Positions 53,622 through 60,497 of a stretch of DNA of 64,000 bases are shown in pieces. This stretch comes from an uncultured Sphingobacteriales bacterium (lineage in GTDB: Bacteria; Bacteroidota; Bacteroidia; Chitinophagales; Chitinophagaceae). A model generated the notes under the pieces. It ran no database searches. It was not told the DNA's origin and saw only the letters and a program-made list of their open reading frames with translations. The stretch lies in assembly GCA_937991535.1 (NCBI GenBank), contig CALKHN010000002.1, positions 1 through 64,000 of the forward strand, written 5' to 3'. A program made the position numbers and the translations under genes. The first letter of the stretch is position 1; each line of letters begins with the position of its first letter.

Positions 53622-54224
53622 ATGATTAGCATGGGTGCTGAAAAGATCCCTTCGAAAACGATTCTGAAAAAAGCGGGTAATATTTTATTTATTGTGTTAC
53701 TGCTTTTTTTTGTTTTCAATACCGATGCAAAATCCTGGGTATTGCGACAACTGGTTTCTATAGGTTTATTTAATGCAGAAATTAAAAAAGACGCACACAT
53801 TAAAAATCCACCGCAAAACGATCTTTCGTTTTCTTTCAGCGATGCCAATGGAAAACAAATGTCAACAGCGGATTTAAATGGCAAGGTTGTTTTCATTAAC
53901 TTTTGGGCAAGCTGGTGCCCGCCCTGCCGGGCAGAAATGCCTTCACTTCATGCGCTATACAATAAGTTTAAAGATGATGACAGGTTTGTTTTTTTATTCA
54001 TCAGTGAAGATGAAGATTTATCTAAAGCAAGAAGCTATTTGCAAAAGAATGAATTCGATATTCCTTTAGCTGTCTCCACAGGTGTCGTACCTTCTCAAGT
54101 TTTTAGTGGTACACTACCAACTACAGTTGTTTTGGATAAAGAGGGAAAACTGGTATTAAAGCAGGAAGGCATTGCTGGCTATAACACACCCGGTTTTATA
54201 CAACAACTGAAAGATCTGTTATAA
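53622..54224 (+). CDS. TlpA-family thioredoxin-like protein
   Basis: 200 residues. One N-terminal membrane helix (ILFIVLLLFFVFNTDA) anchors it, with a periplasmic redoxin domain: NDLSFSFSDANGKQMSTADL, FINFWASWCPPCRAEMPSLH (redox Cys pair in WCPPC), and the cis-Pro loop SGTLPTTVVLDKEGK. The likely role is thiol reduction or cytochrome maturation support in the periplasm. Initiation may also be at 53631. It lies 77 bases after the DUF2795 gene. Confidence 0.88.
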   Translation: MISMGAEKIPSKTILKKAGNILFIVLLLFFVFNTDAKSWVLRQLVSIGLFNAEIKKDAHIKNPPQNDLSFSFSDANGKQMSTADLNGKVVFINFWASWCPPCRAEMPSLHALYNKFKDDDRFVFLFISEDEDLSKARSYLQKNEFDIPLAVSTGVVPSQVFSGTLPTTVVLDKEGKLVLKQEGIAGYNTPGFIQQLKDLL

Positions 54225-54387
54225 TTCTATCGCAATGTTATCATACTGAACAATTATTTTTTTTGAACAGTAAAGAATGTATCCCGGTGTAACCGGGTTG
54301 TCATTATTGTCAAAAACTATTGATCCCAGGCAAGGGATCGTTTGTATAGCACCTGAAAATTGTAATGGGATTGCTCATCAAAGCAAT

Positions 54388-54759
54388 TTAATCAATTAAG
54401 GCTATTCTTTCAGTAGCGTCTATAAGCGTATCCATCCGGAAAGGCTTTTTCAGGTAAGCATCTGCCCCGCACTCACTGGCGAGTTGCTCAATCGTAACTT
54501 CAGCAGAAAAAAGTATAACAGGAATATGGTTTGAGTTACTATGTGATTTCAAAAGCTTAATAGCATCAGTTCCGCATATTACGGGCATATTATGATCCAT
54601 GAATATAAGGTGAGGTGAAAACCGCTCTACAAATTCCAGGAGATCCTCACATCCTAAAAGCGTTTGAACAATGTATCCATTTTTCCGGAATGTATTGGCG
54701 CAAAGCGCCAATGTATCGGGGTCATCATCAATAAATAGTATGCGCTGTGGGCTAGTCAT
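54388..54759 (-). CDS. stand-alone receiver domain (CheY-like)
   Basis: 123 residues, receiver only: ILFIDDDPDTLALCANTFRK, phosphorylated Asp55 in LIFMDHNMPVICG, Thr/Ser region VILFSAEVTIEQL and Lys in DAYLKKPFRMDTL. No output domain. It would take phosphate from a hybrid or partner kinase, none of which is adjacent. Monocistronic. Confidence 0.9.
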   Translation of the reverse strand: MTSPQRILFIDDDPDTLALCANTFRKNGYIVQTLLGCEDLLEFVERFSPHLIFMDHNMPVICGTDAIKLLKSHSNSNHIPVILFSAEVTIEQLASECGADAYLKKPFRMDTLIDATERIALID

Positions 54760-55331
54760 GGCGATTGGCTTTTATATAAAATAGTCATGCCAATTTTTGC
54801 TGGTCGCTTCAGTCTGTGGAAAAATCTTGCTGTGGCACAAAAATTTATCTTTAAGAGCTCAATTCCGGGATGGTTAATTCCCGGCCAGTGGGCAACTTAT
54901 TCCACGTAATAGCCAAAATATAAGACATGTTGGGATAACTCTGCCGGGGCCCGTCACCCTATGGTTTCAATCTATTTAGTAACTACAATAAGCTTGATTA
55001 CCGGCAAAAACGGTTTTTCTATATCTCTTTGCTGGCTGGTCAATGGGGTGCATTCCAAATTGTCGCATAGCCCAAAACCCACCCCCATCGAAATTTCTTA
55101 ATGCGAAACTGTTTCTGCCCCGCCCAGGCGGGGATGCGGCATTGCCTCTGTTGTAATTGCATAAGAGGCAACCTGCGACAATTTGGAATACACCCGTTCA
55201 ATGTTACACTATGATTCAAGTTTCTAATTCACGTCGCTACTTGTATTAGGGAGAGCCTATAAACAATGTCTTTATTTTCTTCCGGCAGTTCGGAGATGCA
55301 GTATGGATTTAATCTCACCGAAAAAGTTTTC
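54760..55331. other. geneless stretch with a palindromic element
   Basis: No coding signal. It contains the 144-base inverted-repeat element at 55050-55193 (listed) and an imperfect CCGGGA / TTCCCGG hairpin at about 54868-54890. Nothing else is evident. Confidence 0.6.
55050..55193. repeat. MITE-like inverted-repeat element
   Basis: Outer arms TTCCAAATTGTCGCA (55053-55067) and TGCGACAATTTGGAA (55174-55188) are perfect 15-base inverted repeats. Inside, TTGCCTCT (55142-55149) pairs with AGAGGCAA (55164-55171), and a GC-rich CCGCCC-AGG-CGGGG patch lies near 55121-55133. A third copy of the outer arm, TGCGACAATTTGGAATAC, stands alone at 36547-36564. Recurring arms and nested palindromes suggest a non-autonomous element, although no target-site duplication is obvious. 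Confidence 0.55.
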
Positions 55332-55652
55332 TCAGGATTTTATCGCAATACTTTTTTGCTTGTACTTTTTTAGCGGCTTAATGCCCGGAGTGGGATGAGT
55401 GAGTTGCTCCATAAGCCGGATTGCTGTAATCGTCCCTTGTTGCAGGACTGGCTGAGGATACGTATCTGCATAATTAAATTCATTTTGAAATTTAATATTT
55501 GCCTTAATGGCCTTGCCATCGCGGAACAGGCAGGCTTCCCCAATGCAGGTCCACTGGCTCTCCTTGTATATCATTAGTGGTACCGCTATCGGAACTTTAA
55601 TTCTGGTGGCTGGCAATTTAAGGACTGTTATATTTTTGATCTCTATCGTCAT
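55332..55652 (-). CDS. hypothetical protein
   Basis: 106 residues from MTIEIKNITVLKLPATRIKV; 30 bases of further upstream frame are ignored. A mix of beta-strand-like stretches (PLMIYKESQWTCIGEACLFR) and a basic tail (KPLKKYKQKSIAIKS). No family recognised. The plus-strand frames across the same bases are less protein-like. Monocistronic. Confidence 0.45.
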   Translation of the reverse strand: MTIEIKNITVLKLPATRIKVPIAVPLMIYKESQWTCIGEACLFRDGKAIKANIKFQNEFNYADTYPQPVLQQGTITAIRLMEQLTHPTPGIKPLKKYKQKSIAIKS

Positions 55653-56139
55653 GCTGGTGGAAGAGGGGAACAAATGTATCAATCATTACTATACAAAAAG
55701 TTTGTTTGCCAGATATTTTATTCGCAAAAAAAATAAAAGAATAAAACTTACAGACTGTGTCTCTTTTAATGAATACAATAATTTCTATTATCTGCTTGTA
55801 TCTGCGCACTCAGTCTGAATAGCGTTCAATTCCGGAGAAGGAAAAAAGCAAAATCCTGTTGAATAAAAGCGAGGCCGTATAATATACAAAAAAAATAAAC
55901 ACGAAACCTTCGCATTTGCGAGTAAATCCATCAAATCTTCCTATTACTTTTATTCTCAGAAAGGAAACAAAGGGTCATTCAGCTTTTTCGCTTCTTCAGC
56001 ACAGGATTTCAGGTTAGCAATTTTCTAGTTTCCAGGACACATCCTGCTACCCGCAATTATTTTTTACTTATTGATTGTTTGTAAGTGCAACAAAAGGACA
56101 ATGTTGCAACAGGGATCTTTTGCTTAAAAATTTAAAGTT
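55653..56139. other. intergenic stretch
   Basis: AT-rich and without coding signals, apart from a copy of the GGACAA-GTTGCAAC motif (56096-56110) shortly before the MauE-like gene. Frames at 55507-55818 are antisense or chance readings. Confidence 0.5.
56096..56110. promoter_or_regulatory. GGACAA-GTTGCAAC motif, copy 3
   Basis: GGACAATGTTGCAAC, 29 bases before the MauE-like ATG, with a second TGCAAC at 56086-56091. Compare 10431-10445 and 34735-34750. Confidence 0.35.
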
Positions 56140-56637
56140 ATGAGAACAGATAACATACTAAAAAAGATACTCGCCTTTAAGTACTTGCCTATAAAGGGTG
56201 AGCATGTTGCCAACTCAATCGCTGCTTTGTTTATCCTGTTGTTTGCCTATACAGCTATCAACAAATACATGAGCATTGACGCATTTAAACATGTATTAAA
56301 AGATTATCCTCTTATAGGAAAGGCAGCTACTGCTATAGCATGGGCTGTGTTGATCTCCGAATTGGTGGTTGTGGCAGCACTGTTTTTCCCGGCTACAAGG
56401 TTATTAGGGTTGTACGGGTCCCTGGGGCTGATGACAGTTTTTACACTTTATCTTTTTTATATGCTGGGCTTTACCAGCAGCCGGGTATGCACCTGTGGCG
56501 GTATGCTGGAAATAATGACCTGGCCGCAACACCTGGTTTTTAATATATGCTGTATTGTACTTGCCGTTACCGGCATCTGGCTCAATAAAAAAAGGCGACG
56601 ACGGGAAGTGCCTGGTAAAAGAATGAATGAACAATAA
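56140..56637 (+). CDS. MauE/DoxX-like redox-associated membrane protein
   Basis: 165 residues with four transmembrane helices: VANSIAALFILLFAYTAINK, AATAIAWAVLISELVVVAAL, RLLGLYGSLGLMTVFTLYLF, and HLVFNICCIVLAVTGIWLNK. A Cys pair CTCGG before the last helix faces the periplasm. The layout is that of MauE / DoxX relatives that help disulfide chemistry. In Bacteroidota they often precede DUF6520 genes, and here one follows after 87 bases. Confidence 0.8.
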   Translation: MRTDNILKKILAFKYLPIKGEHVANSIAALFILLFAYTAINKYMSIDAFKHVLKDYPLIGKAATAIAWAVLISELVVVAALFFPATRLLGLYGSLGLMTVFTLYLFYMLGFTSSRVCTCGGMLEIMTWPQHLVFNICCIVLAVTGIWLNKKRRRREVPGKRMNEQ

Positions 56638-56724
56638 TTATTGGTGACCCTATAAAACGACAGGTGTATTTTGCCTAAAAACCTGGAACAAAAGAGTAGG
56701 CGTTTAATAATTAAAACACATTTT

Positions 56725-57006
56725 ATGAAAAAGTATCTTTTAAGTATTGCAGCCCTCGTATTAGCAATTAGTATCACTGCATTTACAAGGCCCAAGCCAG
56801 TTAAAAAAATGGTTGATGGGAAATGGGTACAAGCCAAATGGTATGTATTTAACGGTATACAAAATTCTACAGATCGGATAGATGCTACAAAATATATAAC
56901 ACCACAGGATACCCAGCCAGCTTGCCCTGATGGGTCTTTTAATGAATGCGCAGTAAGAGTGAATGTTCCCGATGGTACGCCGCTGCCTACTAACCCTGAT
57001 TTTTAA
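56725..57006 (+). CDS. small secreted DUF6520-like protein
   Basis: 93 residues from MKKYLLSIAALVLAISITAF, a signal peptide; an upstream in-frame ATG at 56671 is rejected. The mature part has WVQAKWYVFNGIQNSTDRID and a C-terminal Cys pair (ACPDGSFNECAVRVN). It resembles DUF6520 family peptides, whose function is unknown. Follows the MauE-like gene in the same orientation; the Cys pair may be a substrate of that protein. Confidence 0.6.
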   Translation: MKKYLLSIAALVLAISITAFTRPKPVKKMVDGKWVQAKWYVFNGIQNSTDRIDATKYITPQDTQPACPDGSFNECAVRVNVPDGTPLPTNPDF

Positions 57007-57036
57007 ATATACAAAAAGGATAAAGCCTATTTGAGT

Positions 57037-57230
57037 GCCTAACGCTATATTCCCTTTTCAGATAGATGCAAGGCTTCTTTGGATTCATAAGAAAAAAGTA
57101 TAATCTTCGGTAAAGCATTGGCGATGGCAGGATATTTGAAAATCGTCAGCCCGAACTACGGCCGATTGAAAAAAACTGTAGCCGATAGCTTGCACGTCGC
57201 GCCCTGCTATTGCCAATGCACCTGTTAGGA
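57037..57230. repeat. attC-like palindromic element, second family
   Basis: Starts GCCTAAC (57037-57043), a fit to the RYYYAAC core, and ends CACCTGTTAGGA (57219-57230), close to GTTRRRY. Inner arms GCATTGGCGATGGCAGG (57115-57131) and CCTGCTATTGCCAATGC (57203-57219) are complementary at 15 of 17 positions, with further short pairings inside (CTACGGCCGATTG / CTGTAGCCGATAG). The 194-base element lies between the DUF6520-like and EamA genes. The sequence differs from R1-R5. It is possibly an attC site, but this is tentative. Confidence 0.4.
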
Positions 57231-57275
57231 GCATAACCTTCTTTTGTTCACCTAAACGATTTTGGTATACATATT

Positions 57276-57668
57276 TTATTTCCAAATTAAAATCAACATT
57301 CCTGTTAAAATGAAAGCAGCTCCGGTTAATACTTTTGCTGTCAACGGTTCTTTTAATATCAGGAAGGAAAGCAACAGTGCTACAACAATACTTGCTTTGT
57401 CAATACTTACTACATAAGATACTTGTCCCACTTTCATAGCCCGGTAATAAAAAATCCAAGACAAAGAAGTCGTAATACCTGAGATAGCTAAGAATACCAA
57501 ATTACTTTTTGGTGAATTCTTGATTTCTGTAAAAGCATCGTTTAAGAAAAACGCATTTGTTACTACAATTACAAACACAACCACTGTCCTTATGCTCAAT
57601 GCAACGTCACTACTTAAATTTTTCATTCCAAATTTTGCAATTACAGAAGTCATGCCTGCGAAAAGCAT
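57276..57668 (-). CDS. EamA-family single-domain transporter, stop at codon 2
   Basis: 130 residues if started at the internal ATG (MLFAGMTSVIAKFGMKNLSS); about four or five transmembrane helices, with the EamA marks LSWIFYYRAMKVGQVSYVVS, DKASIVVALLLSFLILKEPL and LTGAAFILTGMLILIWK. Upstream, the frame reads ATG-TAA-CGA-TGG-AAA-ATA-TTT-GCA-ATC-CTT-TCA (57698-57666), that is M-stop-RWKIFAILS. The normal protein would start at that ATG, and an A-to-T change at codon 2 made a stop. Third gene of the fluoride operon, 82 bases after usp. Confidence 0.78.
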   Translation of the reverse strand: MLFAGMTSVIAKFGMKNLSSDVALSIRTVVVFVIVVTNAFFLNDAFTEIKNSPKSNLVFLAISGITTSLSWIFYYRAMKVGQVSYVVSIDKASIVVALLLSFLILKEPLTAKVLTGAAFILTGMLILIWK

Positions 57669-57750
57669 TGAAAGGATTGCAAATATTTTCCATCGTTACA
57701 TGATTTATTATTTAGAGTGAATTTTTGTCCTTGTCTTTTATGCACAAGTA

Positions 57751-58194
57751 TTACTTATCTAAATTGGGTGGAATAATCAACACTGGTACAGAGGCATTTT
57801 TTGTTACATCTTCTGCTATGCTCCCATTAAAAAAATGCGCTAACCCCTTACGTCCATGCGTTCCCATTACAATCGCATCTGCTTCCCATTCATTAGCAAC
57901 ATTCAGTATCTCTTCTTTTGGAAAACCTACAGGGGTAAATTTGTATAGTCGCTTTGCACCATTGTACATTGTAATTAATTGCTCAATGGTTTCTTGGGCT
58001 TCTTTCAGTAAAATCATTTCGCTTTCTTTGGGGGTAGGACCCGCTTCAATATTTACACTTTCTTTGCTTCTGTCTATTACATATAACAATGCAACTTCAG
58101 CATTAACTGCGTGAGCTAAGTCAAAACCAATCTTTGCAGCCTTTAAAGAAAAAGGACTGTTATCTACAGCAATTAATATTTTTTTGAATGGCAT
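57751..58194 (-). CDS. universal stress protein (UspA family)
   Basis: 147 residues: MPFKKILIAVDNSPFSLKAA, the ATP-binding loop GTHGRKGLAHFFNGSIAEDV and TKNASVPVLIIPP close the fold as in UspA. Cytoplasmic, probably ATP-binding type because of the G-x2-G-x9-G-S pattern. It starts 11 bases after the crcB stop, so it lies under the same fluoride riboswitch. Confidence 0.92.
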   Translation of the reverse strand: MPFKKILIAVDNSPFSLKAAKIGFDLAHAVNAEVALLYVIDRSKESVNIEAGPTPKESEMILLKEAQETIEQLITMYNGAKRLYKFTPVGFPKEEILNVANEWEADAIVMGTHGRKGLAHFFNGSIAEDVTKNASVPVLIIPPNLDK

Positions 58195-58205
58195 AATGGT
58201 AATTT

Positions 58206-58580
58206 TTAAAATAATTTAAAGATGTTAATGCCTGCTAATACTGCCAAAAGGCTTAATGCAAAACTGCTGATACTATATACAACAAAAAGCATTGCATTCC
58301 CTTCTCTCAACAACATTATATTTTCATAGGCAAAAGTTGAGAAGGTTGTAAATCCCCCGCAAAAACCCGTTATCAGAAAAAGTCGCCATTCAGTTGATGA
58401 AGAAGTATATTTTAGAGATAAAGCATAAAACAATCCAATAAGAAAACAGCCAATTACATTTACGCAAAAGGTTGATAAAGGGAAAACTGTTGTGGAATAT
58501 TTTGAAAAAAATACTGAAAACTGAAAGCGAAGTAAACTGCCTAAACCGCCACCAACGAATATTATTAAGAATTTAAACAT
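58206..58580 (-). CDS. crcB: CrcB/Fluc fluoride channel
   Basis: 124 residues, four transmembrane helices: FLIIFVGGGLGSLLRFQFSV, FPLSTFCVNVIGCFLIGLFY, TGFCGGFTTFSTFAYENIML, and the last helix SFALSLLAVLAGINIF. NVIG and GGFTTFSTF are the Fluc signature with the selectivity Asn and Phe box. It exports fluoride passively. The gene follows a fluoride riboswitch (58611-58663) by about 30 bases, which confirms the assignment. Confidence 0.95.
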   Translation of the reverse strand: MFKFLIIFVGGGLGSLLRFQFSVFFSKYSTTVFPLSTFCVNVIGCFLIGLFYALSLKYTSSSTEWRLFLITGFCGGFTTFSTFAYENIMLLREGNAMLFVVYSISSFALSLLAVLAGINIFKLF

Positions 58581-58610
58581 GCCTATAAATATTTAGTTAT
58601 TAAATATTAT

Positions 58611-58663
58611 ATAGGCGTCATCAGCTTTTTTGCGGTTGGGTCAGGAAGACACCATTTCCTGTG
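58611..58663 (-). promoter_or_regulatory. fluoride riboswitch (crcB motif)
   Basis: On the minus strand: CAGGAA-ATGGTGTC-TTCCTG, where CAGGAA/TTCCTG forms P1 (58656-58661 / 58642-58647), then ACCCAACCGC and GCTGATGACGCC. GGTGTC in the loop (58648-58653) can pair with GACGCC (58614-58619) to form the pseudoknot of the fluoride aptamer, and GCTGATGaCGCC is the consensus 3' block. It precedes crcB. A mechanism with pseudoknot-controlled translation or termination is likely; no separate terminator stem is obvious. Confidence 0.88.
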
Positions 58664-58920
58664 AATGAAAGGCGAAGATAGTAAAATTTATAGTCTGGCT
58701 CCCATGATGTAAATATATTTTTCAAGTTAGCGTGATGTGTTCAATAGGGTTGCACATAACAATACGCTTCCAACAGCAGTACTACGAATTAAACCAGGAT
58801 GAAACAACAATCCTTATCCTTGTGGCTAATAATCCTGGTTGATACTCACATTAATCACCTGACCCGGAGCAACAAATACAATCACTACCGGACTTTATTT
58901 GATTTTCTTAACTTTGCCTT
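58664..58920. other. divergent promoter region of crcB and AraC genes
   Basis: No gene. TAACTTTG (58909-58916), a TAnnTTTG box, lies only 4 bases before the AraC ATG, so that message may have a very short leader. Nothing else is evident. Confidence 0.4.
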
Positions 58921-59799
58921 ATGCAAAACAAGAATGTTCGTTCGGTTTCGGAGTTCAATAATGAACTGAAACTAAAGGGATTTAATGTGTTTCAATTAGA
59001 AACCGATAGCCAGGCAACACGTATTTACAGCAGGAAGGACTTCTATAAAATTTGCCTCACCACAGGCAAGAGTATTATCCATTATGCTGATAGAAGCTTT
59101 GAAGCTGAAGGAACTGTTTTGTTTTTTGGTAATCCACACGTTCCTTATTCGTGGGAAACACTTTCGACTACTTATGTGGGCTATACCTGTCTTTTTTCGG
59201 AAGAATTTTTTAAAGCGTCTGACCGTTCCGAAAGCCTGCAAAACTCACCTTTATTTAAGATTGGCGGCACACCTATTTTAAAGATAAACGAACAACAACG
59301 GGAGTTTTTAAATACCATCTTCCGCAAAATGATTGACGAGCAAAACTCCGATTATATCTATAAAGACGATCTTATCCGCAACTATATCAACCTGATTATT
59401 CACGAAGCCTTAAAACTGCGACCTTCGCAGCATTATGATCAGCATAAAAATGCTGCATCCCGTCTTACTTCTGTTTTCCTTGAACTATTAGAAAGGCAGT
59501 TTCCTGTTGAAACCACCGACCGTCCGCTTCAGTTGAAAACAGCACAGGATTATGCAAATAGCCTAGCTGTTCATGTCAATTATCTCAATCGTGCTGTGAA
59601 AGAAGTTACCGGCAAATCAACCACCACCCATATCAGCGAGAGAATTGTCAGCGAAGCAAAGGCGCTTTTGCAGCATACAGATTGGAATATTGCTGACATT
59701 GCTTATGCACTTGGCTTTGAATACCCCACCTACTTTAACAACTTCTTCAAAAGACTGACCGGCACAAACCCTAAATCGTTAAGATTGCAGGAAGTTTGA
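58921..59799 (+). CDS. AraC-family transcriptional regulator
   Basis: 292 residues. N-terminal cupin-type sensor (about 1-170, GTVLFFGNPHVPYSWETLST) and a C-terminal AraC domain: AQDYANSLAVHVNYLNRAVK and WNIADIAYALGFEYPTYFNN followed by FKRLTGTNPKSLRLQ. The type is common next to alcohol dehydrogenase / cupin gene sets in Bacteroidota. It heads the plus-strand operon-like run to the window end and is the probable regulator of it. Confidence 0.92.
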   Translation: MQNKNVRSVSEFNNELKLKGFNVFQLETDSQATRIYSRKDFYKICLTTGKSIIHYADRSFEAEGTVLFFGNPHVPYSWETLSTTYVGYTCLFSEEFFKASDRSESLQNSPLFKIGGTPILKINEQQREFLNTIFRKMIDEQNSDYIYKDDLIRNYINLIIHEALKLRPSQHYDQHKNAASRLTSVFLELLERQFPVETTDRPLQLKTAQDYANSLAVHVNYLNRAVKEVTGKSTTTHISERIVSEAKALLQHTDWNIADIAYALGFEYPTYFNNFFKRLTGTNPKSLRLQEV

Positions 59800-59884
59800 A
59801 ATTCTTAATGATTGGTTTGATTATCATTACCAGCACAGGCAATTAATGAATGAGCTTTGCGGTATGTTATCAAATTCAGTGATT

Positions 59885-60481
59885 ATGGAAAAGTTGGAAA
59901 GCAAAAATGTCCTCCATCAGCACGACAGGGACATTTCTGAGAAAATGAAAGCAGGAGAAATATTGCGGCCAGATGATCCGCAATACTCGAAGGTGATGGA
60001 AGTTGTTGCCCGTACACAAGCGTTATCTGTTCAACTTAACGCTTCCACCCATATTGACCAGGTAAGGGAACGGTTGAGTGAGATTATCGGTTCTCAAATA
60101 GATAAGAGCACAAGAATATTCCCTCCCTTCTACACCAACTTTGGGCGGTTTATTACCCTTGGTAAAAATGTATTCATCAACCATGCCTGTTCGTTTGTTG
60201 ACATGGGTGGCATTACCATCGAAGATGATGTGTTGATAGGGCCGAAGGTGAACCTCATCACCGAAAATCACCCATTAGATCCTGCAGACAGACAAGCACT
60301 CCTGCTAAAGCCGATAGTTATTAAACGAAATGCATGGATTGGTGCAGCAGCAACCATACTGCCTGGTGTAACCATTGGTGAAAACGCTGTGGTGGCAGCA
60401 GGTGCAGTTGTTACAACTGATGTTCTGCCAAATACAGTTGTAGGTGGTGTGCCTGCAAAAATTATTAAAACTATTCAGTAG
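59885..60481 (+). CDS. hexapeptide (LbH) O-acetyltransferase
   Basis: 198 residues from MEKLESKNVLHQHDRDISEK (an ATG at 59846 adds 13). N-terminal helical cap, then the left-handed beta-helix: FPPFYTNFGRFITLGKNVFI, NHACSFVDMGGITIEDDVLI, GPKVNLITENHPLDPADRQA (catalytic-type His), and AWIGAAATILPGVTIGENAV. This is the maltose/galactoside O-acetyltransferase type (NodL/LacA). Starts 85 bases after the AraC stop; substrate unknown, probably a sugar. Confidence 0.92.
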   Translation: MEKLESKNVLHQHDRDISEKMKAGEILRPDDPQYSKVMEVVARTQALSVQLNASTHIDQVRERLSEIIGSQIDKSTRIFPPFYTNFGRFITLGKNVFINHACSFVDMGGITIEDDVLIGPKVNLITENHPLDPADRQALLLKPIVIKRNAWIGAAATILPGVTIGENAVVAAGAVVTTDVLPNTVVGGVPAKIIKTIQ

Positions 60482-60497
60482 TCATAAAAATTAAAAA

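Noticed and set aside
55395..55818. Plus-strand frames over the hypothetical gene at 55332
   Set aside because: They have no features; the minus-strand frame reads more like a protein, although its own reality is uncertain.
57085..57285. Minus-strand 66-codon frame between DUF6520-like and EamA genes
   Set aside because: It translates the inverted-repeat element at 57037-57230; the palindrome is the better explanation.
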